From Pseudomonas sp. PDM04 (lineage in GTDB: Bacteria; Pseudomonadota; Gammaproteobacteria; Pseudomonadales; Pseudomonadaceae), in assembly GCF_014851765.1 (NCBI RefSeq), contig NZ_JACVAI010000007.1, positions 124,001-188,000 of the forward strand: DNA of 64,000 bases. Reading direction: 5' to 3'. Position 1 is the first letter of the stretch; each line of letters starts with the position of its first letter. The notes beneath the pieces are model-generated. The model was not told the origin of the DNA, ran no database searches, and saw only the letters and a program-made list of their open reading frames with translations. A program made the position numbers and the translations under genes. Below, piece after piece: positions 33,935 through 42,383 of the stretch.

Positions 33935-35560
33935 ATGTCCTTGCGTAATCTGAATATCGCACCGCGAGCCTTTCTGGGGTTCGCCTTCATTGCCTTGCTG
34001 GTGATTGTGCTGGGCGTGTTCGCGGTCAACCGCATGACGGTCATCCGCCAGGCGTCGGTCGATATGGGCAATACCCAACTGCCCAGCGTCGGCTACCTGG
34101 GCACCATCACCGAGAACGTTTTGCGCATGCGCATCCTGTCGTTCCGCATCCTGGTCAATCGTGAGCCGGCCAGTCTGCAGGAAGCCGACGCCCGCATCGT
34201 CGTGCTCAGCGACAAGGTGCGCAAGGCTCAGGCCAGCTACGCCGCGTTGCCGGCCGGCCCGGATGAAGCCGCGTTGTACAAGGTGTTCAGCACGACCCTG
34301 GACAACTACATGCAGGCCCAGCGCGAAATGATCGAGCTGTCGCGCCAGAACAAGATCGACGAGCTGCGCAGCCTGATCAACACCCGGATCAAGGACGGCA
34401 CCGACCTGATGGGCGAGCAGCTCGGCAAGCTGGTGGCGTTCAATGCCGAAGCCGCCAAGGCGGCCGGGGTCTCCGCCGCCGACAACTACAGCGGTGCCAT
34501 CAACGGCATCATTGCGGTGGCGGTCCTGGCGGCCCTCATGACCGTGCTGCTGGCGTGGCTGCTGACCCGCAGTATCGTCACGCCATTGGCCCGCGCGGTG
34601 AAGGCAGCCGAAACCATTGCCAGCGGCGACCTGAGCAAACCCGTCGAAGTCGATGGCAAGGATGAACCGGCTCGTCTGCTGAGTGCCTTGTCGACCATGC
34701 AGGGCAACCTGCGCAAGACCATCGAGCAGATCGCCGGCTCCGCCACGCAACTGGGCGCCGCCGCCGAAGAACTGAGCGCGGTGACCGAAGAAGCCTCGCG
34801 CGGCATGCAGCAGCAGAACGACGAAATCGAACAGGCGGCCACTGCCGTCAACGAGATGACCGCCGCCGTGGAAGAAGTGGCGCGCAACGCCGTCTCGACG
34901 TCCGAAGCCTCGAACCAGTCGACCCAGGCCGCCCGCGAAGGCCGCGACCGGGTGGTGGAAACCGTCGATGCGATCCAGACCATGACCCACGACGTGCAGA
35001 ACACCTCGGTGATGATCGAAGGTCTGGCGGCGCAGGGACGGGACATCGGCAAGGTGCTGGACGTGATTCGCGCCATTGCCGAACAGACCAACCTGCTGGC
35101 ACTGAACGCCGCGATCGAAGCGGCGCGTGCCGGTGAAGCCGGACGCGGGTTTGCCGTGGTGGCGGATGAGGTTCGCGCGTTGGCCCATCGCACGGCGCAA
35201 TCGACCCAGGAAATCGAGAAGATGGTCGCCGGGATTCAGAACGGCACGGGCGAGGCGGTGTCGTCGATGCAGCAGAGCAATCAGCGCACCCAAAGCACCC
35301 TGGAAATGGCGCGGGCGGCGGGCATTGCGCTGGAGCAGATCACCCAGTCGATCCACCAGATCAACGAGCGCAACCTGGTGATCGCCAGTGCCTCGGAAGA
35401 GCAGGCGCAGGTGTCCCGCGAGGTGGATCGCAACCTGGTGAACATCCGCGACCTGGCCACCCAGTCTGCGGCCGGTGCCAACCAGACCAGCGCGGCGACC
35501 CATGAACTTTCGCGCCTGGCGGTGGATCTGAACGCGATGGTGGCGCGGTTCGTCATCTGA
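33935..35560 (+). CDS. Methyl-accepting chemotaxis protein
   Basis: 541 residues. Transmembrane helix 12-33, a periplasmic four-helix-bundle sensor (35-182) of the 4HB type, a second helix (about 186-206), a HAMP linker (207-260) and the signalling domain with the hairpin tip EQTNLLALNAAIEAARAGE and GRGFAVVADEVRALA. It passes ligand binding to CheA through CheW. The ligand is unknown; the neighbouring sugar-acid genes make a carboxylic or aldonic acid plausible. The first ATG (MSLRNLNIAPRAFLGF) gives the usual N-terminus. Confidence 0.95.
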   Translation: MSLRNLNIAPRAFLGFAFIALLVIVLGVFAVNRMTVIRQASVDMGNTQLPSVGYLGTITENVLRMRILSFRILVNREPASLQEADARIVVLSDKVRKAQASYAALPAGPDEAALYKVFSTTLDNYMQAQREMIELSRQNKIDELRSLINTRIKDGTDLMGEQLGKLVAFNAEAAKAAGVSAADNYSGAINGIIAVAVLAALMTVLLAWLLTRSIVTPLARAVKAAETIASGDLSKPVEVDGKDEPARLLSALSTMQGNLRKTIEQIAGSATQLGAAAEELSAVTEEASRGMQQQNDEIEQAATAVNEMTAAVEEVARNAVSTSEASNQSTQAAREGRDRVVETVDAIQTMTHDVQNTSVMIEGLAAQGRDIGKVLDVIRAIAEQTNLLALNAAIEAARAGEAGRGFAVVADEVRALAHRTAQSTQEIEKMVAGIQNGTGEAVSSMQQSNQRTQSTLEMARAAGIALEQITQSIHQINERNLVIASASEEQAQVSREVDRNLVNIRDLATQSAAGANQTSAATHELSRLAVDLNAMVARFVI

Positions 35561-35667
35561 GCCCCACACCACGGTTGAACGGGCGAGGGAATTGACTCGC
35601 CCGGCTGGCGTGTTTGCAGAATTGAGATAGGGTTGAGGCTAGGAGCGACCGCGCGTAAGGAGGTGCC

Positions 35668-36855
35668 ATGCGTTACTCGGCCTTGACCCAACGAATTGCC
35701 GGTGACGGCGCGGCAGCCTGGCGCATCCATGATCGAGCGCTGGCCTTGCGCGAGCAGGGTGTCGATGTCCTGTTGCTGTCGATTGGCGATCCTGACTTCG
35801 ACACCCCTCGCCCCATCGTCCAGGCAGCCATCGACAGCCTGGAGGCGGGCGACACCCACTACCCGCCGGTCCGTGGCACCCAAGGCCTGCGCGACAGCAT
35901 TGCCCGTCGTCATCGACAGCGCAGTGGCCAGGCGGTGAGCGCCGAACAAGTCATCGTCATGCCCGGCGCCCAGTGCGCGGTGTACTCCGTGGCGCAATGC
36001 CTGCTCGACCCCGGCGATGAAGTGATTGTCGCCGAACCGATGTACGTCACCTATGAAGGCGTGTTCGGTGCCATTGGCGCGAAGGTGTTGCCGGTGGCGG
36101 TCCGTCCGGAGAACGGTTTTCGCGTCGATCCGGCCGACGTCGCGGCGCTTATCACGCCGAAAACCCGTGCCCTGTTGCTCAACAGCCCGAACAATCCTTC
36201 CGGCGCCTGCCTGCCGTTGCTGGTCTGGCAGGAGCTGGCGTCGCTCTGTGTGCGCCATGAGCTGTGGCTGATCAGTGACGAGGTCTACAGCGACTTGGTA
36301 TACGAGGGCCAGCATGTCAGCCCGGCCAGCCTGCCCGGCATGGCCGAGCGGACCGCGACGATCAACAGCCTGTCCAAGTCCCATGCCATGAGCGGTTGGC
36401 GGGTAGGGTGGGTGGTCGGGCCGAAGCGCCTGGTCGATCATCTGGAGCATCTGTCGTTGTGCATGCTGTTCGGCATTCCCGAATTCATCCAGAACGCGGC
36501 ACAGCGGGCGCTGGACGAGGACCTGCCGGAAGTGGCGCAGATGCGTGAAGCGTATCGCCAGCGCCGCGACCTGGTGTGCGCCAGCCTGAACCAATGCCCG
36601 GGGTTGCGGGCGATTCGGCCCGATGGCGGGATGTTCGTGATGGTCGATGTGCGCCCGACCGGCTGGTCGGCGCAGCACTTTGCCGAACGGCTGCTCGAAG
36701 GTTATGGGGTGTCGGTGCTGGCCGGTGAAGCCTTCGGGCCGAGTGCGGCGGGGCATATCCGCCTCGGGCTGGTGGTCGATCTGCCACAACTGGCGGATGC
36801 CTGTCGGCGGATTGTGCTGTGTACGATGGACAGGCTGGAGGCGCGGCGGGCCTGA
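35668..36855 (+). CDS. PLP-dependent aminotransferase, class I fold
   Basis: 395 residues. PLP is anchored through Lys237 (SLSKSHAMSGWRVGW), with NSPNNPSGA at 172-180, Asp and Tyr in ISDEVYSDLVY and the carboxylate-binding Arg near the C-terminus. It belongs to the aspartate aminotransferase fold type I family (AspC/ArAT-like subgroups); the amino donor is not evident. AAGGAGGTGCC gives a strong ribosome binding site. Convergent with kguD, with a REP pair between them. Confidence 0.9.
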   Translation: MRYSALTQRIAGDGAAAWRIHDRALALREQGVDVLLLSIGDPDFDTPRPIVQAAIDSLEAGDTHYPPVRGTQGLRDSIARRHRQRSGQAVSAEQVIVMPGAQCAVYSVAQCLLDPGDEVIVAEPMYVTYEGVFGAIGAKVLPVAVRPENGFRVDPADVAALITPKTRALLLNSPNNPSGACLPLLVWQELASLCVRHELWLISDEVYSDLVYEGQHVSPASLPGMAERTATINSLSKSHAMSGWRVGWVVGPKRLVDHLEHLSLCMLFGIPEFIQNAAQRALDEDLPEVAQMREAYRQRRDLVCASLNQCPGLRAIRPDGGMFVMVDVRPTGWSAQHFAERLLEGYGVSVLAGEAFGPSAAGHIRLGLVVDLPQLADACRRIVLCTMDRLEARRA

Positions 36856-36882
36856 AGGGTTTGTATCGTCTGTGAAGCCCTT

Positions 36883-36945
36883 ATCGCGAGCAGGCTCGCT
36901 CCCCAAGTGCGGCGCCGTCCCTGTGAGAGCGAGCCTGCTCGCGAT
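36883..36945. repeat. REP pair in tail-to-tail orientation
   Basis: ATCGCGAGCAGGCTCGCTCC then TGTGAGAGCGAGCCTGCTCG: the two REP copies face away from each other, opposite to the other REPINs. The spacer TGCGGCGCCGTCCCTGTG is nearly the same as in the copy at 39333-39397. Confidence 0.85.
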
Positions 36946-36969
36946 GGCTGAAGGGCAGGCACGAAAGCC

Positions 36970-37947
36970 TCAGGCTCTGAACGCCCCGATATTCACCAGA
37001 TTCTTCGGCCGCTGTCCCGCCAGCGCCGCCAGCAGGTTGTCCACGGCACACGCGGCCATCGCCTCCCGCGTCTCGTGGGTCGCCGAGCCGATATGCGGGG
37101 TTGCCACCACATTGTCCAGCCGCAGCAACGGCGAGTCCGCATCCAGCGGCTCGCGCTCGAACACATCCAGCCCCGCTGCGCGAATCTGTCCTGAACGCAA
37201 CGCCTCGATCATCGCCGCTTCATCCACGACCTTGCCCCGGGAAATATTGATGAAGATGGTTTGCGGGCGCATCAAGGCGAACTGTTCGGCGCCGATCAGC
37301 CCCTCGGTGTGTGCCGTCAGCGGTAGCGTCAGGCAAACGAAGTCGGCCTGCTGAAACAGGTCGGGCAGGCTGCAGTACTGCGCATCGAAGCGCTGTTCCA
37401 CCGCCGGTTTCGGCGATTGGCTGTGGTAGATCACCGGCATGCCGAAGCCGAAATGCCCGCGCTGGGCCACCGCCTCGCCAATGCGCCCCATGCCGATGAT
37501 GCCCAGGGTCTTGCCGTGCACATCGGTGCCGAACTGCGCGGGGCCGACGTTGCTTGTCCATTGGCCGTTACGCACCACGTTCGCCAGCTCGACGACGCGC
37601 CGGGCGGCGGCGAGGATCAATGCAAAACCGGTGTCGGCGGTGGTTTCGGTGAGCACGTCCGGGGTGTTGCTGAGCAGGATGCGCCGCTCGGTCAGGTAGT
37701 CGATGTCGTAGTTGTCGACGCCCACCGAGACGCTGGCGATGGCGTGCAGGTGGGGCGCCAGGTCGAGCAGCCCGGCATCCAGTTTCAGGCTGGCGCCGAG
37801 CAACCCGTGGGCGCGGGGCAGGGCTGCGCGCAGTTGCGCCAGGCCATCGGCGTCGAGCTTGTCGATCAGGGTCACCTCGGCCTGCGCCTGCAGGCGGGCC
37901 ATCAAATACGGCGAGAGTTTCTTGTACAGCACAACCTGCTTTTTCAT
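36970..37947 (-). CDS. kguD: 2-Ketogluconate-6-phosphate reductase KguD
   Basis: 325 residues of the D-2-hydroxyacid dehydrogenase family. NAD(P)-binding GIIGMGRIGEAVAQRG, catalytic Arg in NISRGKVVDE, Glu in FEREPLDADSPL and His in PHIGSATHETR. Within the kgu operon it reduces 2-keto-6-phosphogluconate to 6-phosphogluconate, which enters the Entner-Doudoroff pathway. Last gene, 18 bases after kguT. Without context it would be called GhrB-like glyoxylate/hydroxypyruvate reductase. Confidence 0.92.
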   Translation of the reverse strand: MKKQVVLYKKLSPYLMARLQAQAEVTLIDKLDADGLAQLRAALPRAHGLLGASLKLDAGLLDLAPHLHAIASVSVGVDNYDIDYLTERRILLSNTPDVLTETTADTGFALILAAARRVVELANVVRNGQWTSNVGPAQFGTDVHGKTLGIIGMGRIGEAVAQRGHFGFGMPVIYHSQSPKPAVEQRFDAQYCSLPDLFQQADFVCLTLPLTAHTEGLIGAEQFALMRPQTIFINISRGKVVDEAAMIEALRSGQIRAAGLDVFEREPLDADSPLLRLDNVVATPHIGSATHETREAMAACAVDNLLAALAGQRPKNLVNIGAFRA

Positions 37948-37965
37948 CGTCAGCCTCTGTTCAAT

Positions 37966-39258
37966 TCAAGGGTGGGCGGGGCGGTTCAGGGCGACCGAAG
38001 GACGCTCGCGATCACTGGCGCCGGGCTTGAGGGCAATGGTCAGCAGCACCGAGATCATCAGCGCGCCGCTCATCAACAGGTACGACGCCCCTGGCGAACC
38101 GGTGGCGCTGTTCAGGTAACCGACCAGGTAGGAGCCGCCGAACGACCCCAGCGCGCCCATGCTGTTGATCAGCGCCATGGCGCCGCCCGCCACGTTGGCC
38201 GGAAGGATTTCCGGGATGATGGCGAAGAAAGGCCCGTAAGGTGCGTACATGCAGGCGCCGGCGATCACCAGCAGCGTGTAGGACCACCAGAAGTGTTCGG
38301 CGCCCAGCGCGTAGGAACCGTAGAACGCAATCGAAGCGATCAGCAGCGGCGGCCAGACGAAGCGTTTGCGCTTCTGCAATTTGTCCGACCCCCAGGACAC
38401 CAACAGCATGCCGATCACCGCCGCCAGATAGGGCAGTGCCGACAGCCAGCCGGCCTCGACCATGTCCATTTGCGCACCGGCCTTGAGGATCGACGGCAAC
38501 CACAGCACGAAGCCATAGACGCCAATGCTCCAGCAGAAAAACTGCAGCGCCAGGAGGATCACTTTCGGCGAGCGGAAGGCTTCGGCGTAGTTCTTCACCG
38601 CCTTGATGCCGACCTGCTCGGCGGCCAGCGCGCTTTCCAGGTCGTGCTTTTCGGCGTCGCTCAGCCACTTGGCCTGGGACGGACGGTCATCGGCCAGACG
38701 CCACCAGATAAACGCCCAGAGCACCGCCGGCAGGCCTTCGATGATGAACATCCAGCGCCAGCTGTAATGCTGCACCAGGTAGCCCGACACCACCGACATC
38801 CAGAGCATGGTCACCGGGTTGCCGAGGATCAGGAAGGTATTGGCCCGCGAGCGTTCGGCGCGGGTGAACCAGTGGCACAGGTAGATCAGCATCGCCGGCA
38901 TCACCGCCGCCTCGACCACGCCGAGCATGAAGCGGATGACGATCAGCCAGTAGGCATTGGAGACGATCCCGGTCAGGGTCGCCAGACTGCCCCAGAGGAT
39001 CAGACTGACGAAGATCAGCTTCTTCACGCTGTGCTTTTGCGCATAGATCGCGCCGGGCACCTGGAAGAAAAAGTAGCCGAGGAAGAACAGCGCGCCGAGC
39101 ATCGACGACAGGCCAGGGGTGATCATCAGGTCGGCGGCCATGCCGGAGGCGGCGGCGAAACCGTAGTTGGCGCGGTCCAGGTACGCCAGGCTGTAGGTGA
39201 TGAACACGATAGGCATGATGTACCACCAGCGGCGGGTGGCGAGGGTTGCGGTTTTCAT
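37966..39258 (-). CDS. kguT: 2-Ketogluconate transporter KguT (MFS)
   Basis: 430 residues, 12 membrane helices, ACS-type major facilitator (YLDRANYGFAAASG after helix 1). In Pseudomonas the third gene of kguEKTD encodes the inner-membrane carrier for 2-ketogluconate formed in the periplasm. The ATG at 39258 follows CAGGAGCACCACTG. 46 bases separate it from kguK, part of which is REP sequence read through by kguK. Confidence 0.92.
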   Translation of the reverse strand: MKTATLATRRWWYIMPIVFITYSLAYLDRANYGFAAASGMAADLMITPGLSSMLGALFFLGYFFFQVPGAIYAQKHSVKKLIFVSLILWGSLATLTGIVSNAYWLIVIRFMLGVVEAAVMPAMLIYLCHWFTRAERSRANTFLILGNPVTMLWMSVVSGYLVQHYSWRWMFIIEGLPAVLWAFIWWRLADDRPSQAKWLSDAEKHDLESALAAEQVGIKAVKNYAEAFRSPKVILLALQFFCWSIGVYGFVLWLPSILKAGAQMDMVEAGWLSALPYLAAVIGMLLVSWGSDKLQKRKRFVWPPLLIASIAFYGSYALGAEHFWWSYTLLVIAGACMYAPYGPFFAIIPEILPANVAGGAMALINSMGALGSFGGSYLVGYLNSATGSPGASYLLMSGALMISVLLTIALKPGASDRERPSVALNRPAHP

Positions 39259-39304
39259 CAGTGGTGCTCCTGAGCTTGTTGTTTTTGTCGCAGCAGGTAA
39301 CGGT

Positions 39305-40339
39305 TTAAATCTCGAGTGACGGTGCGGGCTCCATCGCGAGCAGGCTGGCTCCCACAAGCGCGGCGCCGTCCCTGTGGGAGCCAGCCTGCTCGCGACAGGC
39401 GGCCTCGAATTCGACCGACATTTCAGTCCGGGTCGGCAATCCCTCCATATCCCCCCGGCTCTGCACCGCTCGGCTGCCCACCCAATTGGCGCGCTTCACC
39501 GCGTCGGCGAAGCTTTGGTTTTCCAGGAGGGCGCTGATCATGCCGACGGCAAAGCCATCGCCGGCCCCCACGGTGTCCACCACCGTGGGCACCGGCACAC
39601 CCGCGACGAACCCCTGGTCCAGTTGAGTGCGGTAATACGCGCCATGCGGCCCGAGCTTGATCGCCACCGCTTCGACACCCAGGTCGAGGTAGAACGCGGC
39701 GATGTCGGCCGGATCGTCGAAGCCGGTCAGCAGGCGACCCTCGCTCAGCCCCGGCAGCACCCAGTGGGCGAGGGCGGCGAGGCGGTTGATTTCGCCGATC
39801 ATCTGCTGTTCGCTGGCCCACAGGCTCGGGCGCAGGTTCGGGTCGAAGGACACACTTCGTCCGGCCTCGCGCATGCGGGTCATCAGTTCGAATGACATCT
39901 GCCGCGCGCTGTCCGACAGCGCGGGGGGAATCCCGGTGGCGTGCAGATGCCGGGCCTGAAGCAGCTCGGGGACGATCGAGGGCGGCGCCAGATGACTGGC
40001 CGCCGAGCCGCGACGGAAATACTCCACTCGCGGATCGTCGCCGTCGTCGCAACGGGACTTGAGTTGAAAACCGGTCGGGTGGGCGCGGTCGATGGCGACA
40101 TGACGGCAATCCAGGCCTTCCTTTTGCAGCGTGTCGACGACGAATCGACCCAGGGAGTCATCGCCGACGCGGCTCAGCCACGCCACCTTGAAACCCAGGC
40201 GCGACAAGCCGATGGCCACGTTGCTGTCGGCGCCGGCAATGCGCTTGTGAAAGTGCTCGACGCTGGCCAGGTCGCCCGTGTGATCGGCAACGAACATCGC
40301 CATGGTCTCGCCGAACGAGAGGATATCGAACTCAGGCAT
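39305..40339 (-). CDS. kguK: 2-Ketogluconate kinase KguK, C-terminus extended by a REP
   Basis: 344 residues of the PfkB/ribokinase family. FGETMAMF at the start, GGAD/AGADSNVAIGLSRLG substrate region, and the ATP-site signature DTVGAGDGFAVG with catalytic Asp. It phosphorylates 2-ketogluconate. The ATG overlaps the kguE stop by 8 bases, so the two are coupled. The reading frame runs on through the REP pair at 39333-39397, adding about 30 residues (GASLLAM is a translated REP); the fold itself should end near residue 314. Confidence 0.92.
   Translation of the reverse strand: MPEFDILSFGETMAMFVADHTGDLASVEHFHKRIAGADSNVAIGLSRLGFKVAWLSRVGDDSLGRFVVDTLQKEGLDCRHVAIDRAHPTGFQLKSRCDDGDDPRVEYFRRGSAASHLAPPSIVPELLQARHLHATGIPPALSDSARQMSFELMTRMREAGRSVSFDPNLRPSLWASEQQMIGEINRLAALAHWVLPGLSEGRLLTGFDDPADIAAFYLDLGVEAVAIKLGPHGAYYRTQLDQGFVAGVPVPTVVDTVGAGDGFAVGMISALLENQSFADAVKRANWVGSRAVQSRGDMEGLPTRTEMSVEFEAACREQAGSHRDGAALVGASLLAMEPAPSLEI
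39333..39397. repeat. REP pair inside the 3' end of kguK
   Basis: ATCGCGAGCAGGCTGGCTCC and TGTGGGAGCCAGCCTGCTCG, tail-to-tail, with compensating changes in both arms (GGCTGG / CCAGCC) that keep the stem. The spacer GCGGCGCCGTCCCTGTG is shared with the copy at 36883-36945. Lies within the coding frame of kguK. Confidence 0.85.
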
Positions 40340-41114
40340 GAGCGTTCTCCAGACGGGTGTGACCGAGACGGGCCAGGTCACTGACGTGTGCACGGGTGAG
40401 CAGCAGCAAGTCGTCGCCCTGCAATGGATATTCCGCAGCTCGCATCACGCCTTGGGCCATGTGCCGCAGCAGTTGTTCCCACAGGTGCAGGTCGCTGACC
40501 GCAGGCGGGATGGCCACCAGCTTGCCGTCGGCACGGCGCGAGACGGCCTTGCAGTGCACGTAGCCGACGTAACGGCCGAGCAGGCGCGCGGCGCTGCTGG
40601 CGGACTGGTCCTGCCAGTGCCAGTTGCCGATGTCGAAGGTCATGCTGATCGGCAGCGCGTGTTGTTCGACCGCCGCGAAAAAACGCTGGAACGGTTCGAT
40701 GCGACCACCGTGCAGGGTCTGGTCGTTTTCCACCAGCAACTGCACCGGGCTTTCTCTCAAGACCTGGGCGAGGGCTTGCAGGTCGTTGTTGTCGGTGAAA
40801 TAGCCCAGCGAGACTTTCAGCCATTGGCTACCGAAAGCCTGGGCGCGTTGCAGGGCGGTGATCAATTCTGGATTGGGTTTCGACTGACCGGCCAGCCACA
40901 GTTCCATGGGCGACGAGTAGATGCTTTGCAGACCCTGTGCCCGGGTGGCGCTGGCCAGTTGCTCAGGGTCTTCACGGGTCAGCAGTTCCTCGCGCCATTC
41001 GATGCGATCGGCGCCGGCGGCGGCCAGAATGTCGATGAAACTGCCCTGGCCGCGCTGGCGTACAAGGTCGGCGCCGTAACTGGAAAGGCTGATGGCAACG
41101 GGTGGTTTGTTCAT
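40332..41114 (-). CDS. kguE: KguE, sugar-phosphate isomerase/epimerase-like protein
   Basis: 260 residues, an AP-endonuclease-2/xylose-isomerase-like TIM barrel: EWREELL, LLVENDQTLHGG, MTFDIGNWHWQ and YVHCKAV supply the metal-site acids and histidines. First gene of the 2-ketogluconate operon; its exact reaction is not settled in the literature known to me. The ATG at 41114 lies 15 bases after a perfect PtxS operator, so repressor binding would block transcription. Confidence 0.92.
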   Translation of the reverse strand: MNKPPVAISLSSYGADLVRQRGQGSFIDILAAAGADRIEWREELLTREDPEQLASATRAQGLQSIYSSPMELWLAGQSKPNPELITALQRAQAFGSQWLKVSLGYFTDNNDLQALAQVLRESPVQLLVENDQTLHGGRIEPFQRFFAAVEQHALPISMTFDIGNWHWQDQSASSAARLLGRYVGYVHCKAVSRRADGKLVAIPPAVSDLHLWEQLLRHMAQGVMRAAEYPLQGDDLLLLTRAHVSDLARLGHTRLENAHA

Positions 41115-41128
41115 TGTTTTTGTACCTC

Positions 41129-41142
41129 TGAAACCGGTTTCA
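41129..41142. promoter_or_regulatory. PtxS operator of kguEKTD
   Basis: TGAAACCGGTTTCA, a perfect 14-base palindrome identical to the published PtxS site of P. putida and P. aeruginosa. It lies 15 bases upstream of the kguE ATG. 2-Ketogluconate is the known inducer that releases PtxS. Confidence 0.9.
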
Positions 41143-41216
41143 TTTTTGTGCAAAAAAAAGGATGGGGGTGATCCTGCGAGCCTTTTCGCGAGCTAGCCCG
41201 CGAAGAGGTCCTGTGT

Positions 41217-42242
41217 TCACTGAAGATTCCCGAGGGTCGAGCCCCTGACCATCAACCGCGCCGTAAAATCCAGGGTTCGCACCGGCCCGACATCCCCGCG
41301 CAACCGCTTGAGCAGACACTCGAACGCACTCGCGCCGATTTCCGCCGTCGGTTGTGCCAGCGCGGTGATTCCGCTGCCCACCAGCGGATACCAATCCAGG
41401 TCATCCAGGGCGATCAGGCCGATGTCATCGAACAGGGTGCAGTTCAAATCGCGCAACGCCTGGGTGCTGACGAGCGCCGCGATCCCATTGGCGCAGAACA
41501 GCGCTTTCGGGCCGGGGCCCGGGGTGTCGAGGAATGTTTTCAGGTGGGCCGCCAGGTCGCTGCCGGTTTCGATCAGTGTGCCGCGCAGGGCCTTGCGTTG
41601 CGCGATCCCGGCCTTGAAGCTGTCGACCCGCTCGATCCGCGAGCTGGTGCCGTCGAAGGGTTCGGTGACCAGCAGCACATCCCGGTAGCCGCGCTCCTCG
41701 AGATGGCTGAGCGCGAGTTCCACCGCGGCCGGGTTGTCCAGCCCGACGAGGTCGCTGTCCAGGTGTTCGACCTTGCGGTCCACCAGCACCATTGGCATTT
41801 CCCGATGCAATTCGTGCAACTCGTCGCGGTGGTGACCCAGGGTGTTCACGATCAGGCCTTCGATGTTGTACGAGCGCAGCAGCGCCAGGTGCTGGCGTTC
41901 CTGTTCGTCATCGCGGTCGGTGTTGCACACCACCAGGCTGTAGCCGTGCTGGCGGCAGGCGGTTTCCACCCCGTGCATCACGGCAATTGAATAAGGGTTG
42001 CGGATGTCGGCCACCAGCATGCCGATCAGGCGGGTGCGCCCGCGTTTCAGGCCACGGGCCATCTGGTTCGGGCGATAGCCCAATTCGGCGATGGCCTGCT
42101 CGATGCGCAAGGCGGTGGCTTCGGAGAGCAGGGCGCGGTCGTCACCGATGAAACGCGAGACGCTGGCCTTGGACACCCTGGCGTGTTCGGCGACATCGAG
42201 CATGGTGACGCGGCTGCGCTGGGCGGCGGAAAAATCGTTCAC
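41217..42242 (-). CDS. ptxS: LacI-family repressor PtxS
   Basis: 341 residues. N-terminal LacI helix-turn-helix (TMLDVAEHARVSKASVSRFIG) with hinge helix (PNQMARGLKRG), then a periplasmic-binding-like effector domain. Its place next to kguEKTD, with the PtxS operator at both promoters, identifies it. The start is taken as GTG 42242 (VNDFSAAQRSRV); an upstream in-frame ATG would include extra unlikely residues. It represses the kgu operon and itself until 2-ketogluconate binds. Confidence 0.93.
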   Translation of the reverse strand: MNDFSAAQRSRVTMLDVAEHARVSKASVSRFIGDDRALLSEATALRIEQAIAELGYRPNQMARGLKRGRTRLIGMLVADIRNPYSIAVMHGVETACRQHGYSLVVCNTDRDDEQERQHLALLRSYNIEGLIVNTLGHHRDELHELHREMPMVLVDRKVEHLDSDLVGLDNPAAVELALSHLEERGYRDVLLVTEPFDGTSSRIERVDSFKAGIAQRKALRGTLIETGSDLAAHLKTFLDTPGPGPKALFCANGIAALVSTQALRDLNCTLFDDIGLIALDDLDWYPLVGSGITALAQPTAEIGASAFECLLKRLRGDVGPVRTLDFTARLMVRGSTLGNLQ

Positions 42243-42296
42243 GGGCTGAAACCTTGTTCTTGGATTTATGGGGTTTGCAAGCAATGTGAGGTGCAC

Positions 42297-42310
42297 TGAA
42301 ACCGGTTTCA
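42297..42310. promoter_or_regulatory. PtxS operator ahead of ptxS
   Basis: A second exact TGAAACCGGTTTCA, 55 bases before the GTG start of ptxS, for autorepression. A half site CTGAAACC lies nearer the start at about 42246-42253. Confidence 0.9.
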
Positions 42311-42352
42311 GAAGACACCAGAAGGGGATTGGCCGTCAAGCCCCCGCTTGTA

Positions 42353-42367
42353 CATTGTCAGACAATG
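42353..42367. promoter_or_regulatory. Palindrome of GntR/FadR-operator form
   Basis: CATTGTC-A-GACAATG is a perfect 15-base palindrome with core TTGTCAGACAA, the shape of sites bound by FadR-subfamily GntR regulators. It lies 110 bases upstream of ptxS and 17 bases past the LysE gene stop. No GntR gene is in the window. Confidence 0.4.
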
Positions 42368-42383
42368 ACCGACGAGTGGGCGC

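Noticed and set aside
36970..37947. KguD as a glyoxylate/hydroxypyruvate reductase
   Set aside because: The sequence family allows it, but the gene is the last of a complete kguEKTD operon under a PtxS operator, which fits 2-ketogluconate-6-phosphate reduction better.
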